A stretch of DNA of 64,000 nt from NCBI RefSeq assembly GCF_014648355.1, contig NZ_BMQY01000011.1, positions 1 through 64,000 on the forward strand, given 5' to 3'. Position numbers and translations under genes: made by a program. Source of the stretch: Couchioplanes azureus. Its GTDB lineage: Bacteria; Actinomycetota; Actinomycetes; Mycobacteriales; Micromonosporaceae. Below, in pieces: positions 8,228 through 15,049 of this stretch. The notes below the pieces were generated by a model. It did no database searches, was not told the DNA's origin, and was given only the letters and a program-made list of their open reading frames with translations. The first letter of the stretch is position 1. Each line of letters opens with the position of its first letter.

Positions 8228-9601
8228 ATGAGACGCAGTTACGTTCGCGTCGCCCTCGCGGTGACGACGCTGGTGGCCCTGGCGTTCGTCATCCCGCTCG
8301 GCCTGCTCGTGCAGACCGCGGCGCAGGACCGCGCCATGCGCGAGGCGGAACGGCAGGCCCTCGGCCTGTCGGCCGTGGTGGTGGTCGCCAAGGACCGCGA
8401 CCTCGTGCTCAATTCGATCGAGAGTACGCAAGCCGGGCACGAGGAACGGCTCGCCGCCCATCTGCCGTCGATGGGTACGGTCGGCGCCTCGCGGGTCGAC
8501 GCCGCCATCGTGTCCCAGGTCCGGCAGCAGCAGAGCGCGGGCACCGTCGACGTGGACGGTGGCCGGGCGTACCTGCGCCCGGTGGCCCTGCCGGAGGGGC
8601 TCATCGCGGTGATCGAGGTGTACGTGCCCACGGCGTCGCTGCGCTCGGGGGTCGCCCTGGCCTGGCTGGTGCTCATCGCCGAGGCGATCGTGTTGGTGGG
8701 GGTCTCGACGTTGCTCGCCGACCGGCTCGCCGCCCGGGTGGTGCGCGCGACCGGCGACCTCGCCCGGACCGCCGCCAGCCTCGGCCGCGGCAGCCTGCAC
8801 GCCCGGGTCCAGCCGAGCGGCCCCCGGGAGATCGAGGAGGTCGGCGGCGCGCTCAACGTCCTCGCCGAGCGGTTCCTCGAGCTGCTGGCCACCGAGCGCG
8901 CACTGGCCGCGAACCTGTCGCACCGGCTGCGGGTGCCGCTGACGGCGCTGCGGCTGAACACCGAGGCGCTGCCGTCCGGCGCGGACCGGGACCGTCAGCT
9001 GCGGGTGGTGGACCGGCTGGAGAACGAGATCAACGCGGTGATCGTCGAGGCGGCCCGTCCGCTGGCCGCGCGGCCGCGGCTACGGTGCGACCTCGGTGCC
9101 GTCGTGGCCGACCGGACGGAGTTCTGGGGTGCCCTGGCCGAGGACCAGGGCCGGCCCTGGCAGGCCGATCCGCCGCCCGCGGGCATCACCGTGCCGGCGG
9201 CCTTCTCGGTCGTCGCCGAGGCCCTGGACGTGCTGCTGGGCAACGTCTTCCACCACACGCCGGAGACGGCCGCATGCCGCGTGTCCGTGCAGCGCGGCCC
9301 CGACGGGGCGTCGGTCACGGTCGACGACGCCGGGCCGGGCTTCCGTGACCCCGAGGCCGCGGTGTCGCGCGGGGCCAGCGACGCCGACTCCACCGGGCTG
9401 GGCCTGGACATCGCCCGGCGCCTCGCCGCGGACACCGGCGGCCGGCTCACCGTCGGCCGCGGCGAGCTCGGCGGCGCCCGGGTCGTGCTGACGCTGGGCC
9501 TGGTCGCCGAGGAGGTGCCGCCGCCGGCGCCCCGCCAGGGGCTGTGGCGGCGCCTGACCGGCGCCAGATCGGGCGGCAGCGGCGCGCACGCCCGGCGCTA
9601 G
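8228..9601 (+). CDS. Two-component sensor histidine kinase
   Basis: A 457-residue membrane kinase. It has an N-terminal transmembrane helix, an extracellular loop of about 120 residues, a second helix near residue 150 and a HAMP-like segment. The HisKA box is LSHRLRVPLTAL with the phospho-accepting His. The HATPase_c domain shows an N-box (GNVFHH) and a G1 box (DDAGPGF). I chose ATG 8228 over an earlier in-frame ATG at 8186 because that one lies right beside the upstream terminator hairpin. The cognate OmpR-type regulator is encoded convergently just downstream, an unusual tail-to-tail arrangement, so the two genes are not co-transcribed. The signal is unknown. Confidence 0.88.
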   Translation: MRRSYVRVALAVTTLVALAFVIPLGLLVQTAAQDRAMREAERQALGLSAVVVVAKDRDLVLNSIESTQAGHEERLAAHLPSMGTVGASRVDAAIVSQVRQQQSAGTVDVDGGRAYLRPVALPEGLIAVIEVYVPTASLRSGVALAWLVLIAEAIVLVGVSTLLADRLAARVVRATGDLARTAASLGRGSLHARVQPSGPREIEEVGGALNVLAERFLELLATERALAANLSHRLRVPLTALRLNTEALPSGADRDRQLRVVDRLENEINAVIVEAARPLAARPRLRCDLGAVVADRTEFWGALAEDQGRPWQADPPPAGITVPAAFSVVAEALDVLLGNVFHHTPETAACRVSVQRGPDGASVTVDDAGPGFRDPEAAVSRGASDADSTGLGLDIARRLAADTGGRLTVGRGELGGARVVLTLGLVAEEVPPPAPRQGLWRRLTGARSGGSGAHARR

Positions 9602-9628
9602 GGGCCGGTTCGGCGCGGCACGGGCCGC

Positions 9629-10318
9629 TCAGGCCGCGTCGTCCGGCGCGGAGAGCCGGATGCCCACCCCGCGGACGGTGTGCAGATAGCGCGGCGCCGC
9701 CGCTCGCTCGCCCAGCTTGCGCCGCAGCCAGGTGACGTGGACGTCGACCGTCTCGAGCGAGCGGCTCTCCGAGCACCAGACGTCGTCGAGCAGCTGGCGC
9801 CGGGTGACCACCTTGCCGGCCCGCTGCATGAGGTAGGCGAGCAGGTCGAACTCGAGCCGGGACAGCTGCAGCGGCGCGCCGTCGAGCGAGGCCGTCCGCG
9901 CCTCCGGATCGAGCTGGATGCCGCCCAGGGTGAGCGTGCGGGACTCGGGCGCGGCGCCGCGGCGCAGCACCGCCGCGATCCGCGCCTCCAGCTGCTCGGC
10001 GGAGTACGGCTTGACCACGTAGTCGTCCGCGCCGGCGCGCAGCAGGCTGATCATCTCGCTCTCCGCGCCGCGGGCGGTCGCGACGACGACCGGCACCGCC
10101 GAGGTGGCCCGGATCCGGCGCAGCACCGTGGCGCCGTCGAGATCGGGCAGATTGAGGTCGAGGACCACCACGTCGGGCCGCCAGCTGGCGAGCTCGCGCA
10201 GCCCGTCGAGGGCGGCCGCGCAGAGCCGTACGGCATGTCCGGTCACCGACAGTAAGCGATCGATGGCTTCGCGGATGTCCCGATCGTCCTCGATCACCAG
10301 CACCTGAGCCATGCTCAC
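9629..10318 (-). CDS. OmpR/PhoB-family response regulator
   Basis: About 229 residues. The receiver domain shows the acidic pair (IEDD), the phospho-acceptor Asp in VVLDLNLPD, the conserved Thr/Ala region and the Lys in VVKPYS. The C-terminal winged helix has the typical 'RLEFDLLAYL', 'VTRRQLLDDVW' and 'VDVHVTWLRRKLG' helices. The start is either GTG 10318 or ATG 10312 (MAQVLVIEDD); neither has a clear ribosome site, so the mRNA may be leaderless. It is the likely partner of the convergent kinase and is divergent, only 31 bp away, from the exported-protein gene at 10350. Confidence 0.9.
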   Translation of the reverse strand: MSMAQVLVIEDDRDIREAIDRLLSVTGHAVRLCAAALDGLRELASWRPDVVVLDLNLPDLDGATVLRRIRATSAVPVVVATARGAESEMISLLRAGADDYVVKPYSAEQLEARIAAVLRRGAAPESRTLTLGGIQLDPEARTASLDGAPLQLSRLEFDLLAYLMQRAGKVVTRRQLLDDVWCSESRSLETVDVHVTWLRRKLGERAAAPRYLHTVRGVGIRLSAPDDAA

Positions 10319-10349
10319 AATCTATCGATCGCTGAGGCAGAATGTAATC
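10313..10349. promoter_or_regulatory. Very short divergent promoter gap
   Basis: Only about 31-37 bp separate the start codons of the response-regulator gene (-) and the exported-protein gene (+). The stretch is unusually AT-rich for this window and contains a TAGATTG-like -10 facing the regulator gene. The spacing implies overlapping promoters and leaderless or near-leaderless transcripts, and possible autoregulation. Confidence 0.45.
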
Positions 10350-10907
10350 ATGGGCCGGAGCTGGAGATTCGTCGTCGCGTGGCTGACCGCGGCGAGTGCG
10401 GCGGTCACGGTGTCCTGGCTCGGGGTGCGGGTCGGCATCGCCCCCGCGATCACCGCCGAGGCGCCGGTCGCCATCGACGTCAACCGACGGTACACGGAGG
10501 TCCGTTTCGGGCCGGCCGATCCCACGGTCACGCCCACCGCGCCGCGGCCCAAGCCCAGCCGCTCGTCCGCGCGGCCGGCCCGGACGCCGACGGCCGCACC
10601 CACCCCGACCCGGACCCCGTCGGTGCGCCCGCCCACGGCCTCCCCGTCGGCGAGCCCGTCGCAGACCGAACCCGACCGCCGCCCGCGGTACCGCGTCCCC
10701 GCCGACGGCGGCGACGTGATCGTCGCCTACTCGTCGACCCGGGTCGACGTGATCGACACCGAGCCCCGGCTGGGGTACGTCGCAAGCGCGAGCCGCAGCA
10801 GCGACACGGTGGTCGTCGTGCGGCTGGAGGGCCCGGCGCACGCCTCGGTCGTCACGGCGTACTGGGACGACGGACCGGAGGCGCAGATCGTCGAGGAGTA
10901 CCGCTGA
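10350..10907 (+). CDS. Exported or membrane-anchored hypothetical protein with Pro/Thr-rich linker
   Basis: 185 residues, not recognised. The N terminus is one hydrophobic segment (about residues 7-30) that could be a signal anchor or signal peptide. A low-complexity Pro/Thr/Ser/Arg linker spans about residues 55-110 and a small mainly beta C-terminal domain follows. The C terminus reads as a 'sensor-like' or wall-spanning globular part but has no known motif. It is divergent from the response regulator with almost no gap, so it may be a target of, or accessory to, that two-component system. ATG 10350 was chosen because the preceding in-frame ATG at 10311 lies inside the regulator's start. 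Confidence 0.62.
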   Translation: MGRSWRFVVAWLTAASAAVTVSWLGVRVGIAPAITAEAPVAIDVNRRYTEVRFGPADPTVTPTAPRPKPSRSSARPARTPTAAPTPTRTPSVRPPTASPSASPSQTEPDRRPRYRVPADGGDVIVAYSSTRVDVIDTEPRLGYVASASRSSDTVVVVRLEGPAHASVVTAYWDDGPEAQIVEEYR

Positions 10908-11002
10908 GGGGCGGGCTTCGCCGAAGCGGTTGACGGGCCGCACCCGGCGCGCGACGCTGGACGTTCGGGCTGGTCACACTAGCGCCGGAGGGGGTTCCCA
11001 CG

Positions 11003-11119
11003 GTGATCGATTTCCTGCTCGGCACCCTGCTGATCCTCAGCATGGTCGTCACGATGATGGTGCTGACGCCGCCCTCGCACCTGCGCCTGCGGCACCATCA
11101 CCACCACAGGCGCGGCTGA
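11003..11119 (+). CDS. Candidate 38-residue membrane peptide with His-rich tail
   Basis: A GTG-started small reading frame with a good ribosome site (GGAGGGGG, about 9 nt upstream). It encodes one hydrophobic helix of about 20 residues (LLGTLLILSMVVTMMVL) followed by a basic tail with five consecutive His and ending RRG. Its last 22 bp overlap the end of lsr2 on the other strand. It was not compared with any family. The combination of start signal, a single transmembrane segment and a positively charged end supports a real small membrane protein, but expression evidence is needed. Confidence 0.45.
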   Translation: MIDFLLGTLLILSMVVTMMVLTPPSHLRLRHHHHHRRG

Positions 11120-11487
11120 CGTGGCCGGAGGGGCTCGCCGGGCTGGTGGGCCCGGTGGAACGCCTCCACCACGGACAGGGGCATCCGGCCACGCCCCGAG
11201 ATCGCATAGCCGTGCTGATGGGCCCAGTCGCGGATCAGCTGGTTGTGCTCGCGCCCGGAGCTGCGGGGCCGGGCCGGTGGGCGGCGAGCGGCGCGGCCGG
11301 TGCGGCCTCCGGGGCCGACGGGGGTCGCCGCGGACAGGAACGGCCGCAGCGCCGTCCGCAGCACTCCGGCGTTCGTCTCGGACAGGTCGATGGTGTAGGT
11401 GACGCCGTCGATGCCGAACTCGACCGTACGGTCGGCGCTGCCGCCGTCGAGGTCGTCGGTCAGCACCGTGATGACTTGCCTGGCCAT
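11098..11487 (-). CDS. lsr2: Lsr2-family nucleoid-associated protein
   Basis: 129 residues. The N-terminal dimerisation domain begins MARQVITVLTDDLDGG and has the expected 'EFGIDGVTYTIDLS' strands. The C-terminal DNA-binding domain has 'IRDWAHQHGYAISGRGRMP' with the RGR minor-groove hook. Lsr2 coats AT-rich DNA and silences acquired genes, including secondary-metabolite clusters. I chose the ATG at 11487 because an AGGAG site lies upstream and the protein then matches the family length. Actinobacteria often carry a second, divergent Lsr2, so this may be the paralogue rather than the main one. Confidence 0.92.
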   Translation of the reverse strand: MARQVITVLTDDLDGGSADRTVEFGIDGVTYTIDLSETNAGVLRTALRPFLSAATPVGPGGRTGRAARRPPARPRSSGREHNQLIRDWAHQHGYAISGRGRMPLSVVEAFHRAHQPGEPLRPRQPRLWW

Positions 11488-11853
11488 GCGGGATCTCCTG
11501 GGGCGGGGCGGTGCGGCCCGACCGGCGCACGGGCGTGCGGTGTCCTGAGCGCGACGCCCCCGATGACTCGCCGTGGCGCCCAGGGCGACGGCTCGCCCGT
11601 GTCGAGGTGTGGCCGGTGTCGCTCGCGAATTGTCACAGGAATGTGGCGGGAATGTCATTTCGAGAATGGTGTCCGCGGCACCGATCTGCTGACCCGACCG
11701 AGCCTAGGTAGGCCGCCGCGGAGGTGTCAAGTGCATAAGACAATACAGTGGACGAACGGGTGCGTGCGCCCGACCAGCCCAATCGGTCCGTCCGTTGTGG
11801 AGTAGGCGACAGTCGATCTCCGAATTGGATCGGTGGACCCGTACACTGAGCCG
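11488..11853. other. Divergent intergenic region between lsr2 and the PIG-L gene
   Basis: 366 bp without a supportable gene. The half near lsr2 is GC-rich; the stretch from about 11625 to 11850 is richer in A and T and probably holds the promoters of both genes. It includes phased GGAATGT repeats (listed separately) and a TGTCAAGTGCATAAGACA segment near 11727 with TGTC/GACA ends. Confidence 0.6.
11638..11670 (+). promoter_or_regulatory. Helically phased GGAATGT direct repeats
   Basis: GGAATGT at 11638 and again at 11649, exactly 11 bp apart, with a weaker GAGAATGG about one turn further on. Same-face direct repeats are typical of operators for SARP or other tandem-binding activators. The element lies about 150 bp upstream of lsr2 and about 190 bp upstream of the PIG-L gene, so which gene it serves is unclear. 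Confidence 0.4.
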
Positions 11854-12681
11854 ATGGCTTCCCCGCAAGAGTTGGTGCTGATGGCGGTGCACGCCCACCC
11901 CGGCCCGGAGTCCACCAATACCGGCGGCATTCTCGCGCACTACGCCCGGCAGGGCGTCCGCGTCGTCCTCGTGACCTGCACCGACGGGCAGCTCGGCACC
12001 GGCGCGGAGGGTGCCGCGCCCGGGCAGGACGGTCACGATCCCTCGGCGGTGGCCGAGACCCGCCGCGCGGAGCTGCGCGCGGCCGGTGAGCACCTCGGCG
12101 TGCATCACCTCGAGCTGCTCGGCTACCGCGACTCGGGGATGGACGCCGCGGGCCCGCCCGGCGGCTTCCGCGACGTGCCGGTCGAGGAGGTCGCCGCCCG
12201 GATCGGCGCCCTCGTCGAGCGGTATCGGCCCCAGGTCGTGGTGACCTACGACCCCGAGGTGCACTACCACCCCGACCACACCCACGCCGCGCTGGCGACC
12301 CAGCAGGCGGTGCGGGAGACCGGCATCCCCGCCAAGGGGTATTCGGTGGCCCTCGGCGCGGCGTACTGGACGGAGATCCACGACGCGGCCGTCCGGGCCG
12401 GCCTGCGCGAGGACGGCGGCCGGCCCGGGCCCGGCGCCGAGGCGCGGCAGGTGGACGACCGTATCACCACGATCGTCGACGTCGCGGAGGTGCTGGCGCG
12501 CAAGCAGGCCGCCATCCTCGCCCATGCCAGCCAGATCCGGGGCACCTGGATCGAACGGCTCTTCTCGCGCGAGATGCCGGCGGTCCTCGGCCGGGAGACC
12601 TACATCCGCACCTGGGACCGCAGCGGGGCGCCGCTTCCCGAGCGGGATCTGTTCGCCGGCATCCGCGCCGATCGGGCGTGA
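11854..12681 (+). CDS. PIG-L / mycothiol-type amidase family protein with altered zinc motif
   Basis: About 275 residues (282 if the GTG at 11833 is used). The overall fold is the LmbE/MshB/Mca family: an N-terminal HAHP motif, a central 'VVLVTCTDGQLG' strand and a downstream HPDH motif at 139-142. Family members deacetylate N-acetylglucosaminyl groups or cleave mycothiol conjugates using zinc. The hallmark AHPDDES is here AHPGPES (His15 to Ser20): both aspartates, normally the catalytic base and a zinc ligand, are replaced by Gly and Pro. The protein may therefore be inactive, use other ligands, or have a changed reaction. Confidence 0.85.
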   Translation: MASPQELVLMAVHAHPGPESTNTGGILAHYARQGVRVVLVTCTDGQLGTGAEGAAPGQDGHDPSAVAETRRAELRAAGEHLGVHHLELLGYRDSGMDAAGPPGGFRDVPVEEVAARIGALVERYRPQVVVTYDPEVHYHPDHTHAALATQQAVRETGIPAKGYSVALGAAYWTEIHDAAVRAGLREDGGRPGPGAEARQVDDRITTIVDVAEVLARKQAAILAHASQIRGTWIERLFSREMPAVLGRETYIRTWDRSGAPLPERDLFAGIRADRA

Positions 12682-12713
12682 CGCCCGGCCGCACGACTTG
12701 ACGAGGTGACGAC

Positions 12714-13124
12714 ATGAGCAGCACGCCCGCCGGCGACACGTCCGGTTTCTGGCTGGCCGGCACGGTTCTCCGGCTGCTGGAGGAGCGGTACGGCCGGGGC
12801 CGCGTCCCGTCCGTGCGGGTCCTGTCGCGGGACATCCGCGACGCCAACGACGGCGACACCATCTCGCACGGTCACATGCACAACATCCTCAGCGGCGGCG
12901 CGGTCAACATCACCGACCGGACCCGGGCGGTGCTCGCCCGGTTCCTCGGGGTGCCGCCGACCGCGCTGATGCCCTCGGCGGAGCAGGCGAGCGCACCGGC
13001 CGGCCCGCCCTCCGCCGAGACCCTGGCGATGCGCTTCTCCTCCCTGCGCCCGGAGGAGCTCGCGGCGATCGAGAAGGCCATCCACATGGTCAGGAGCGCG
13101 CGCGACACCATCGACCGAGGGTGA
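12714..13124 (+). CDS. HTH (XRE-like) regulator paired with ImmA-type protease
   Basis: 136 residues. The region around residues 25-85 reads as a helix-turn-helix of the Cro/C1 type adapted to the actinobacterial group in which 'ISHGHMHNILSG' forms the recognition part and 'RAVLARFLGV' closes the domain. The C-terminal ~35 residues form a helix that could dimerise or bind the partner. The stop overlaps the GTG start of the metallopeptidase gene (GTGA), which implies a fixed ratio of the two proteins. XRE-ImmA pairs typically work as repressor and repressor-cleaving protease. Confidence 0.75.
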   Translation: MSSTPAGDTSGFWLAGTVLRLLEERYGRGRVPSVRVLSRDIRDANDGDTISHGHMHNILSGGAVNITDRTRAVLARFLGVPPTALMPSAEQASAPAGPPSAETLAMRFSSLRPEELAAIEKAIHMVRSARDTIDRG

Positions 13125-13651
13125 GCCGGCGGTGCCCGCCGGGGCGGGGAACGGAGAGGGTCTTGACGTCCAAGTACACGCGCGCCATCGCCGGCAGGCT
13201 GGTCGCCCGCCTGCCGGAGCTTCCCGAGCCGTGGCGCATCGAGGTGCTCTGCCGGGACCTGGCGCGGCTGCGCGGCCGCCCGCTGACCGTGCACGCGGTC
13301 ACCCTGCGGGGCCTGCCCTCGGGCCTGTGGTACGACGACGGCGTCAGCGACCGGATCATCCACCGCGCCTCGGCGACCGGCTACTACCGCGACCACATCA
13401 TCCTGCACGAGCTGTGTCACATCCTCGCGGGCCACGGCGTCCCCCGGCCGGCGGCGGTGGCCGAGATGACGCGGACCGGCCCGGCCGGCCGCGCGGAGCA
13501 GGGCCGGGCGCGGCTCTGCGACAGCATCGAGGAGGAGGTCGCCGAGACCTTCGCCTCGATGGTGCTGCGCTCGGCCGGCCAGCGTCCCCCGCGCCACCTC
13601 AGCATGACGGAACGCCGCGCCGAGGAGCTGTTCGGGGCCACCCGTGCGTGA
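13121..13651 (+). CDS. ImmA/IrrE-type zinc metallopeptidase
   Basis: 176 residues from the overlapping GTG start (162 if TTG 13163, which has a better-placed GGAGAGGG site, is used). The catalytic motif HELCHILAGH supplies two zinc ligands and the catalytic Glu; a third ligand is probably Glu in IEEEVAETFAS. ImmA of ICEBs1 and IrrE of Deinococcus cleave HTH repressors to turn genes on. Here it is coupled to the upstream HTH gene and overlaps the membrane-protein gene by 8 bp, so the three form a cassette. Confidence 0.8.
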   Translation: MSRRCPPGRGTERVLTSKYTRAIAGRLVARLPELPEPWRIEVLCRDLARLRGRPLTVHAVTLRGLPSGLWYDDGVSDRIIHRASATGYYRDHIILHELCHILAGHGVPRPAAVAEMTRTGPAGRAEQGRARLCDSIEEEVAETFASMVLRSAGQRPPRHLSMTERRAEELFGATRA

Positions 13652-14837
13652 CGTGCCGGGCTGGGTCGAGAGCCTGCGCGGCGTCATCCTGGTCGTCGTC
13701 TGGGCCGTGCTGATCCTGCGCGTCCCGGCCGTCCGCCGGCGCCGGCAACGCCCCGCGTGGGTCGTGCTGCTGTGCCTGGCGGCCGGATCGGTGGCGATCC
13801 AGGCCGGCGTCGCCCGGTGGATCGACGGGGTGACCGGCGTCGCGCACCTGAGCGATCTGGTGGTGAGCCTGGTCGCGCTCACCGACTTCGCGGCCGTGTG
13901 GTGGTTCGCCCAGCACCTGCGCCGCGACGCGGACCCCGCGCCGCGCCACCGGGCGCCGTGGCTGGCCGCCGCGGCGATGGCCGCGGCCGCGGTCCTGCTG
14001 TTCGCCGTCACCCCGGAGGCCGACCGGTTCGGCAAGGAGGCCCACGGCTGGTGGATCGTCTACGCCGTCGCCTGGATCGGGTACGGGGCGACGACGGCGA
14101 TCGCGGCGGCGGCCATCTTCTGGCGCACCGCCCGGTCGGTGCGCGGCCCGCTCCTGCGCTACAGCATGCTCGCGCTGACGATCGGCGTCGGGGCCGAACT
14201 GCCGTACCTGGTGATCCGGGCCGTCCGGTGGTTCGTCCCGGGCACTCCCGCGGAGCTGGCGCTGGCCGGCTTCTGGTGCTCCTTCGCCCGGTTCGTCGTG
14301 GTCGCCCTCGCCTGCTCCGTCGCCGCCCTCGAACCGATGCGCAAGGCCGTCGTGTACTGGGGACGCCGGCAGCGGCTGTACGCCCTGTGGTCGCTGCTCA
14401 GAGAGTCGACGCCCGGTCTCGTCCTGCACCAGCCGGTGTCGCGCACGGCCGACCTCTTCGTCCTCGGCAACACCTGGGAGCTGCTGCACCAGCGGGTCGT
14501 CGAGATCCGCGACAGCATCACCTTCCTGCACGACGGCTGGGCGACGCCCGCCCTGCTCCGAGCGGCCGCGGAGCACGCCGCGCCGGCCGGACCCGGCCGG
14601 CAGCGCCTCGTCGCCATCGCGTGCTGGGTGGAGGCGACCCGGCGCCAGGCCCTGGCCGGCGTGCCGAGGGCCGCTCAGGAGCCGGGGCAGGAGCTGCTCC
14701 CGGACGTGCGCGCGACCGCGTCCACCATGCGGCGCGAGGTGGGCCAGCTCGTGCGCCTGCACCGGCACCTCACCTCGCGGGCCGTCCGGGACTTCGCCGA
14801 CCGGCACGCGAGCAGCCCGGCCAGTCCGGTGCCCTGA
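13644..14837 (+). CDS. MAB_1171c-type integral membrane protein (DUF6545-like)
   Basis: 397 residues. The first ~220 residues contain about seven hydrophobic helices; the rest is a soluble, mostly helical cytoplasmic domain with 'RQRLYALWSLLRESTPGLVL' and 'YDSITFLHDGW'-like segments characteristic of the family annotated as MAB_1171c putative transporter. The biochemical function is not established. GTG 13644 overlaps the protease gene. The gene order HTH, ImmA-type protease, MAB_1171c-type protein recurs in actinobacteria (recalled, not searched), which suggests a membrane-sensing or transport switch. A clean terminator follows. Confidence 0.72.
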   Translation: MRDVPGWVESLRGVILVVVWAVLILRVPAVRRRRQRPAWVVLLCLAAGSVAIQAGVARWIDGVTGVAHLSDLVVSLVALTDFAAVWWFAQHLRRDADPAPRHRAPWLAAAAMAAAAVLLFAVTPEADRFGKEAHGWWIVYAVAWIGYGATTAIAAAAIFWRTARSVRGPLLRYSMLALTIGVGAELPYLVIRAVRWFVPGTPAELALAGFWCSFARFVVVALACSVAALEPMRKAVVYWGRRQRLYALWSLLRESTPGLVLHQPVSRTADLFVLGNTWELLHQRVVEIRDSITFLHDGWATPALLRAAAEHAAPAGPGRQRLVAIACWVEATRRQALAGVPRAAQEPGQELLPDVRATASTMRREVGQLVRLHRHLTSRAVRDFADRHASSPASPVP

Positions 14838-14851
14838 GCGGTCCGCGGTGC

Positions 14852-14877
14852 GGGCACGGCCGCCGGCGGCCGTGCCC
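14852..14877 (+). terminator. Intrinsic terminator after the membrane-protein gene
   Basis: Perfect 11-bp stem (GGGCACGGCCG / CGGCCGTGCCC) with a 4-nt loop, followed by TCTT, 14 bp past the stop. Confidence 0.82.
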
Positions 14878-14884
14878 TCTTGAC

Positions 14885-14958
14885 GATCCGATGTATCTCC
14901 GCGGGACGACGATCGTCCTGTTCGGTGCGGCGTCCCGCGACCTCGGGGCGATCCGATA
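14885..14958. promoter_or_regulatory. Repeat-flanked element upstream of the first SARP gene
   Basis: Two copies of GATCCGAT (14885 and 14950) flank an interrupted inverted repeat, CGCGGGACG at 14900 and CGTCCCGCG at 14931. The arrangement lies about 95-165 bp upstream of the SARP start and looks like a multi-site operator. No factor can be named. Confidence 0.4.
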
Positions 14959-15049
14959 GATGCGCTTCTGACAGAATTCACCGATGTCGATGAAATGGTG
15001 ACCGTGCACTCGTAGACTGGGTGTTCTGTCTCTGCAACGGGAGGCTGCA

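Noticed and set aside
5174..8923. A 1249-codon open frame on the minus strand across the peptidase and kinase genes
   Set aside because: It mirrors the third-position GC of the + strand genes, has no domain pattern and no ribosome site. The + strand peptidase has complete motifs.
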